This document shows, piece by piece, positions 59,180 through 64,000 of a DNA stretch of 64,000 bases. Each line of letters begins with the position of its first letter. Within the stretch, counting starts at the first letter, position 1. This DNA comes from Chitinophaga pinensis. GTDB lineage: Bacteria > Bacteroidota > Bacteroidia > Chitinophagales > Chitinophagaceae. The stretch spans positions 1 to 64,000 of the forward strand of contig CAMDVD010000005.1 of NCBI GenBank assembly GCA_945878115.1. Reading direction: 5' to 3'. A program made the position numbers and the translations under genes. The notes beneath the pieces are model-generated. The model was not told the origin of the DNA and did not search any database. It saw nothing but the letters and a program-made list of their open reading frames with translations.

Positions 59180-59491
59180 CTATGTAATGACAAGTTTTTG
59201 ATTCAGTAGTTCTATATTGAAATTCACCTTAGCGTTTAATGCTCTAAAGACTTTTAGTATCGTATCGAAGCGAGCGTCAGTCAATGAGTTCTCAATTTTT
59301 GAAATCTGTGCTTTCTTAACACCTATCATTTGGCCAAGTTGTTCTTGGGTTAAGTTGCGTTCTTTTCTGATTTCTTTAATAGTTTGTCCTAACAAATCAA
59401 GTCGCAATTCATTTTCAAAAGCATCTCGTTTTGGAGTCCCTTTCTTTCCAATGTGCTTGTCCGTCATTTCTTCTAATGTGTATGTCTTCAT
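59180..59491 (-). CDS. XRE-family antitoxin
   Basis: 103 aa; LLGQTIKEIRKERNLTQEQLGQMIGVKKAQISKIENSLTDARFDTILKVF. Confidence 0.92.
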   Translation of the reverse strand: MKTYTLEEMTDKHIGKKGTPKRDAFENELRLDLLGQTIKEIRKERNLTQEQLGQMIGVKKAQISKIENSLTDARFDTILKVFRALNAKVNFNIELLNQKLVIT

Positions 59492-59835
59492 TTTAATTTC
59501 TTTTTATCGTTAAAATAATGGGTTCTTATTTTTTCTGTTTTCTCTATTTCTTTGCTTGGCGTTTTTTCCGTCTTCTTAATTATGCCATGTGTTGAAACCA
59601 CTACTGTGTTTGTATTATCTTCCTTGTCCCAAAAGGAAAAAAGTCGGTAATGTGATTTATTAAATAAAGTTCTAAATTCCCAAATTTCATCTTGGAGTTT
59701 TTTGAATAATTCGTTGTCATTCTTTTGTGCTGCTTTCCAAAGATTGTAATAGATTTTTTCTCATGGCTTGTCCTCTAATTTGTCTAAAAATTCTTTAGCT
59801 TCTTCTAAAAATATCACCTTAAATCTTTGACTCAT
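59488..59835 (-). pseudogene. HigB/RelE-type toxin interrupted by an in-frame TGA at 59761-59763
   Basis: MSQRFKVIFLEEAKEFLDKLEDKP*EKIYYNLWKAAQKNDNELFKKLQDEIWEFRTLFNKSHYRLFSFWDKEDNTNTVVVSTHGIIKKTEKTPSKEIEKTEKIRTHYF; TGA stop overlaps antitoxin ATG. Confidence 0.88.
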
Positions 59836-60002
59836 AATATAATGTTAGTGGTTTTCGTCAAAAGTAATAGTTTCCTGTTTAAGAAACTAAATTTGTTACT
59901 AAAAATTGTATTGATTATTCAAGATTTCATACATTGAAATTATTTTTCATTTCTCAAAGGCAATGTGCGATTCTTATTTTCTATTAGAATTTGAAATAGG
60001 AA

Positions 60003-60125
60003 TGACAGAATCATACTAATCATTTCATCAAAAAAAACCTGTACTGAGCGCAGCCGAAGTATCATAGTTCAGACAATATGTGTGAAGAGGACACGGGTTG
60101 CAAACCCGCGCCAGCCAAGGCCAGC
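60003..60125. repeat. composite dispersed repeat with nested short insertion
   Basis: GACAGAATCATACTAATCATTTCATCAAAAAAA[acctgtactgagcgcagccgaagt]ATCATAGTTCAGACAA...GACACGGGTTGCAAACCCGCGCCAGCC; compare 10931-11376. Confidence 0.85.
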
Positions 60126-60261
60126 CAACATGTTTAGAACATACAAGCACATGTATCGCAAATCTATATTACTTTATTTCTGGAACTAGACCTATTTTAT
60201 AGGAGTTGGTTTCAGTAAAGTGATTTATGTAATAGAGTTTTGTTATGAATTACCATTCCCC

Positions 60262-63096
60262 CTAATTCACTCTATTCCCATCCGCATCCAATTCCACAAC
60301 ATTATAACCCATCTTTTTCAAACCTGGCATTATTTTGTCTTTGTCGCCAGCAAGTACAATATTCATTTTGTTGATATCTATCCATTTTTTAGCCAGAGCA
60401 TTTATTTCAGCTTCTGTCATGTCTTTTAATATTTTGTTTTGTTCGTCAACGAAATTTGCTTTCAAATTATGTTGTAAAATATTACCTAAGAATTCTGCTT
60501 TCTGAAATCCAGTTTCGTATTTACGCGCATCACTTTGTCCAATAGCACTCTTTAAAAATACTAATTCATCTTTGGCAATACCTGTCGCATTATACTTTTT
60601 TGCTTCCTTTACTACTTCCATCAAAGCACTATCTGTTACTGGTGATTTAATGCCCGAAGAGAATCCAAATGAACCTGTGTAATCATTGCCACTGAATCCA
60701 GAACGTGCGCCATAAGTCCAGCCTTTGTCTTCACGCAAATTCAAATTGACACGACTATTAAACGCACCGCCAAATGTATAATTCATTAATCCCACTCGAT
60801 AATATTCGCCTGTTGCATCGTATTTTAAATCGGTTACATAACCAATTCTAAATTCAGTTTGAGCCGCTTTTGGAATATTGACAATGTAAATGGTGTTCGC
60901 ATCTGCACCGCTTTTAGCTGCTGCTAATTTCGGCAATGCCACTGCTTGATTTGGTAATTTTTTCAAGCGATTCATGATCTCTTTTGTATCAGCATCTGTG
61001 ATATCGCCAACCACAACGATGCGCATATCTTGACGACTCATACAATTTTTAGAATAATTTTCGATGTCTGCTAATTGTATCGCTTTTACCGTTGCTTCTG
61101 TTCCATTACTTGGAATGCCCAATAAACAATCGGAGCCATAATTAATTTTTGCATTCGCAATATTTGCAACATTCACAGCACGAGTTCGCGCATTTTTAAT
61201 TCCTTCTATCGTTTGGTTTTTGATTCTATCGAATACATCTTCTTTAAAACGAGGTTCTAATAATCTCTCTTCCAAAATATCCAATGTGGCTTGGAGATTC
61301 TTTTTTAAACAACGAACGGTAACCATTGTTTGATCTAAATCTGTTCCAAAAGAAATACTACTACCTAATTTGTCCAACATAACACCGATCTCTTCTGAGC
61401 TGTGTATCTTTGTATCTTCATCCATCATTTTTGCAAATAGGGTAGCAACGCCAGCTTTTGATAAATCATTTTGTTCTACTAATCTTCCGCCTTGTAAGCC
61501 AATAGAAATAACCACTGTAGGTATTTCATCGTTTACAGTAGAAATCATTTTCATGCCATCTTTTTCTAATTTTTTGAAAGAAGGTACTTTTATACTTGGG
61601 TTAGGCCCTGCAGCTGGTTGTTTACTTCTGTCGAAATGATCTGATGCTTTGGTATACTTCAAATTGTCATATCCGTAATCTGGTGCAGTGTATCCATTTT
61701 TATAAACAGTATAATTATCGGCTGCGGCTTTCAATGAATCAGTGCCTTTAGTCAATACACTCAATATCACCATTGGTTTATCTTTCAAATATTTATTATA
61801 GGCATCTACAACATCATTCTTGGTAAGGCGGTTTAATCGGTCCAATTGATTTTTTATATCATTCGGACTTCCTGTATACGTTTGTGAAGCAGCCAATTGA
61901 GAAACCTTGCCACTTACGCTTTCTAAGCCGTAAACTAGTCTGGCTTCTTGCGACAATTTGAATTTAATAATATCATCATCTGTTACTCTTCTTTCGATAA
62001 AATCTTTAATTGCTGCTCTAACTTCTTTTTCCATTTTGTCTAAAGAAGTGCCAGCTTTAGGCATAATGCTAAATTGAAATGTGCCTGCTAATTCATCGGT
62101 TGAATGAAATGCATTTGCACTTAAAGCCTTTTGTGTTTTCACTAATTTTTGATATAAAATAGAAGAGTTATCTCCGCCAATAATTTCAGCCAAACAATCT
62201 AATGCCGTTTCATCTTTATCGAATTGTGGAACAGTAGGCAAGGCGCAAACCAACATCGGTAATTTGGCGTAACCATCTACCATGCTTGCATATCTATCTT
62301 CTTGAAAAGTAACCAATGGCAATACTGTTTTTTCAACATTCGGGCACTTAGGAATAGAGCCAAAATATTTTTCTACCAACTGTACAACCTCTTGTACTTT
62401 TACATCTCCACCTACAGTCACCACTGCATTATTTGGTCCATACCAACGTAGAAAAAAATGTTTCAAATCTTCCACATTCACTCTGTCTAAATCTTCCACA
62501 TAGCCAATGGTTAGCCAAGAATAAGGATGACCATAAGGGTACAAATTTTTGGACAATGTCTCTTGAACCAAGCCATAGGGGCGGTTGTCATAATTTTGAC
62601 CTCGTTCGTTTTTTACAGTAGCACGTTGCACCTCAAACTTTTTTTGCGTTACGGCATCCATCAAAAATCCCATGCGATCAGATTCAAGCCAAAGCATTTT
62701 TTCTAATTGATTGCTTGGCACAGTTTCAAAATAATTCGTTCTGTCTTTATTGGTACTGCCATTCAAGGTGCCACCAGATTCTGTAATGATTTTAAAATGT
62801 TGTTCATCTGCAACATGGTCGCTACCTTGAAACATCATGTGTTCAAAAAAATGTGCGAAACCAGATTTCCCAATTTCTTCACGTGCCGAACCTACATGGT
62901 AAGTAACATCTACATGCACTATTGGATCGCTATGGTCTTCATGCACAATTAATGTAAGTCCATTAGGCAATACATATTTTTCATAAGGGATAACAATTTC
63001 GTTGCCTGATTTGGTTACCTTCTCTATTAATTTGGTTTGTGCGTATACACTGATATGGACAGCTAGAGCCAATATGCCGCATGTGATTTTTTTCAT
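60262..63096 (-). CDS. M16 family metallopeptidase (two-domain, pitrilysin-like)
   Basis: 944 aa; HVGSAREEIGKSGFAHFFEHMMFQGSDHV (HxxEH). Confidence 0.96.
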   Translation of the reverse strand: MKKITCGILALAVHISVYAQTKLIEKVTKSGNEIVIPYEKYVLPNGLTLIVHEDHSDPIVHVDVTYHVGSAREEIGKSGFAHFFEHMMFQGSDHVADEQHFKIITESGGTLNGSTNKDRTNYFETVPSNQLEKMLWLESDRMGFLMDAVTQKKFEVQRATVKNERGQNYDNRPYGLVQETLSKNLYPYGHPYSWLTIGYVEDLDRVNVEDLKHFFLRWYGPNNAVVTVGGDVKVQEVVQLVEKYFGSIPKCPNVEKTVLPLVTFQEDRYASMVDGYAKLPMLVCALPTVPQFDKDETALDCLAEIIGGDNSSILYQKLVKTQKALSANAFHSTDELAGTFQFSIMPKAGTSLDKMEKEVRAAIKDFIERRVTDDDIIKFKLSQEARLVYGLESVSGKVSQLAASQTYTGSPNDIKNQLDRLNRLTKNDVVDAYNKYLKDKPMVILSVLTKGTDSLKAAADNYTVYKNGYTAPDYGYDNLKYTKASDHFDRSKQPAAGPNPSIKVPSFKKLEKDGMKMISTVNDEIPTVVISIGLQGGRLVEQNDLSKAGVATLFAKMMDEDTKIHSSEEIGVMLDKLGSSISFGTDLDQTMVTVRCLKKNLQATLDILEERLLEPRFKEDVFDRIKNQTIEGIKNARTRAVNVANIANAKINYGSDCLLGIPSNGTEATVKAIQLADIENYSKNCMSRQDMRIVVVGDITDADTKEIMNRLKKLPNQAVALPKLAAAKSGADANTIYIVNIPKAAQTEFRIGYVTDLKYDATGEYYRVGLMNYTFGGAFNSRVNLNLREDKGWTYGARSGFSGNDYTGSFGFSSGIKSPVTDSALMEVVKEAKKYNATGIAKDELVFLKSAIGQSDARKYETGFQKAEFLGNILQHNLKANFVDEQNKILKDMTEAEINALAKKWIDINKMNIVLAGDKDKIMPGLKKMGYNVVELDADGNRVN

Positions 63097-63361
63097 CTTT
63101 TGTTTTTTGTGGCACTAAAGTAATATACTAATTCGATATTCGGAAAGAACTACAAACCATGTATAGTTAGTGCAGAGACAACTAGAGTGATACATTTTTA
63201 AAATAGGTAAGAAAAAAGGCTAACCCAAAAATGTAAGGAGGGCATTTTATAATAAGCAAACTTATTATGTATTTAAAAACTTAAAAGGTTTAGTATGGTA
63301 GTAACTCGCCGAGTAATAGCTTTAGTTTTATTTTATACAGAAGAAGATTAGTAGAGAGACT

Positions 63362-64000
63362 TTATCTTTTCGATTCTACAAATAATTTTTTATTCGGTGT
63401 GTCGCGCATAATGAATTGAAGTTTGCCGCCTTGCATGATGACGTTATGTTGTAAAAAAGGGCGAGTAAGTGCTTTGCCATTTAAAAAGATTTGATCGATA
63501 TATACATTTTTTTCGTCCTGATTTTTCACTTCAATGTGAAAAGACTTTTCATTCTCTAGCTGTATAGAAGCGGATGTTACTAAAGGGCTTCCAATCGCAT
63601 ATTCATCAGACCCTGGCGCAACGGGATAAAAACCCAATGCACTAAAAATGTACCAAGCACTCATTTGTCCGCAGTCGTCATTGCCACCCAATCCGTCTGC
63701 GCTTGGATGATACATTTTGTTTAAAGTCAATCTTACTTTCTCTTGTGTTTTCCAAGGTTCATTTGTCCAATTGAATAGATAAATTATATGATGAGATGGT
63801 TCATTGCCATGTACATAATTTCCGATGATACAATCTCTAGTGATGTCTTCTGTTTCTGCAAAATATTTATCTGGCAAATCATAAGTGAACAAAGAATCGA
63901 GATGTTTTGCAAAACGTTTTTTGCCACCCATCATGTTAATCAAATCGTCAGGATTGTGTGGTACATACAAACTATAATTCCAAGCATTGCCTTCAATAAA
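63362..64000 (-). CDS. glycoside hydrolase family 92 (alpha-mannosidase), C-terminal part, truncated by window edge
   Basis: GLGGNDDCGQMSAWYIFSALGFYPVAPGSDEYAIGSPLV; NYVHGNEPSHHIIYLFNW; reading frame continues to 64000. Confidence 0.95.
   Translation of the reverse strand, partial: FIEGNAWNYSLYVPHNPDDLINMMGGKKRFAKHLDSLFTYDLPDKYFAETEDITRDCIIGNYVHGNEPSHHIIYLFNWTNEPWKTQEKVRLTLNKMYHPSADGLGGNDDCGQMSAWYIFSALGFYPVAPGSDEYAIGSPLVTSASIQLENEKSFHIEVKNQDEKNVYIDQIFLNGKALTRPFLQHNVIMQGGKLQFIMRDTPNKKLFVESKR

Overview
64-kb window of an AT-rich Bacteroidota chromosome (Chitinophagales/Sphingobacteriales-like; T9SS sorting tails, TAnnTTTG-type promoters). Most of it is ordinary chromosome: SurA-like PPIase, MoxR, GHL10 hydrolase, a hybrid histidine kinase, enoyl-CoA hydratase, three consecutive T9SS-secreted proteins, FolC, a glycosyltransferase cluster with FtsE, HflX, Dtd, MazG-like, MBOAT, Rpe, M16 protease and a GH92 end. 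The accessory content is the interesting part. (i) 0.6-5.1 kb is an integron-like region: a tyrosine recombinase without the IntI insertion, a higBA toxin-antitoxin cassette bounded by 65-bp direct repeats, and a TPR/AlkB/methyltransferase module bounded by attC-like imperfect hairpins. (ii) 42.29-48.50 kb is a compact 6.16-kb integrative element inserted in tRNA-Asn(GTT), with 48-bp att repeats and its own integrase. It carries an HTH/terminase-small-subunit-like ORF and a VRR-NUC-like ORF, so it is a candidate phage-satellite-like element. (iii) There are four toxin-antitoxin loci: a zeta toxin lacking a canonical start codon, a HigB/RelE-type toxin interrupted by an in-frame TGA, and two that look intact. 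(iv) There are several dispersed palindromic repeat families, including an exact 102-bp tandem array and a repeat-in-repeat insertion. All functional calls come from reading the translations; no database search was run.
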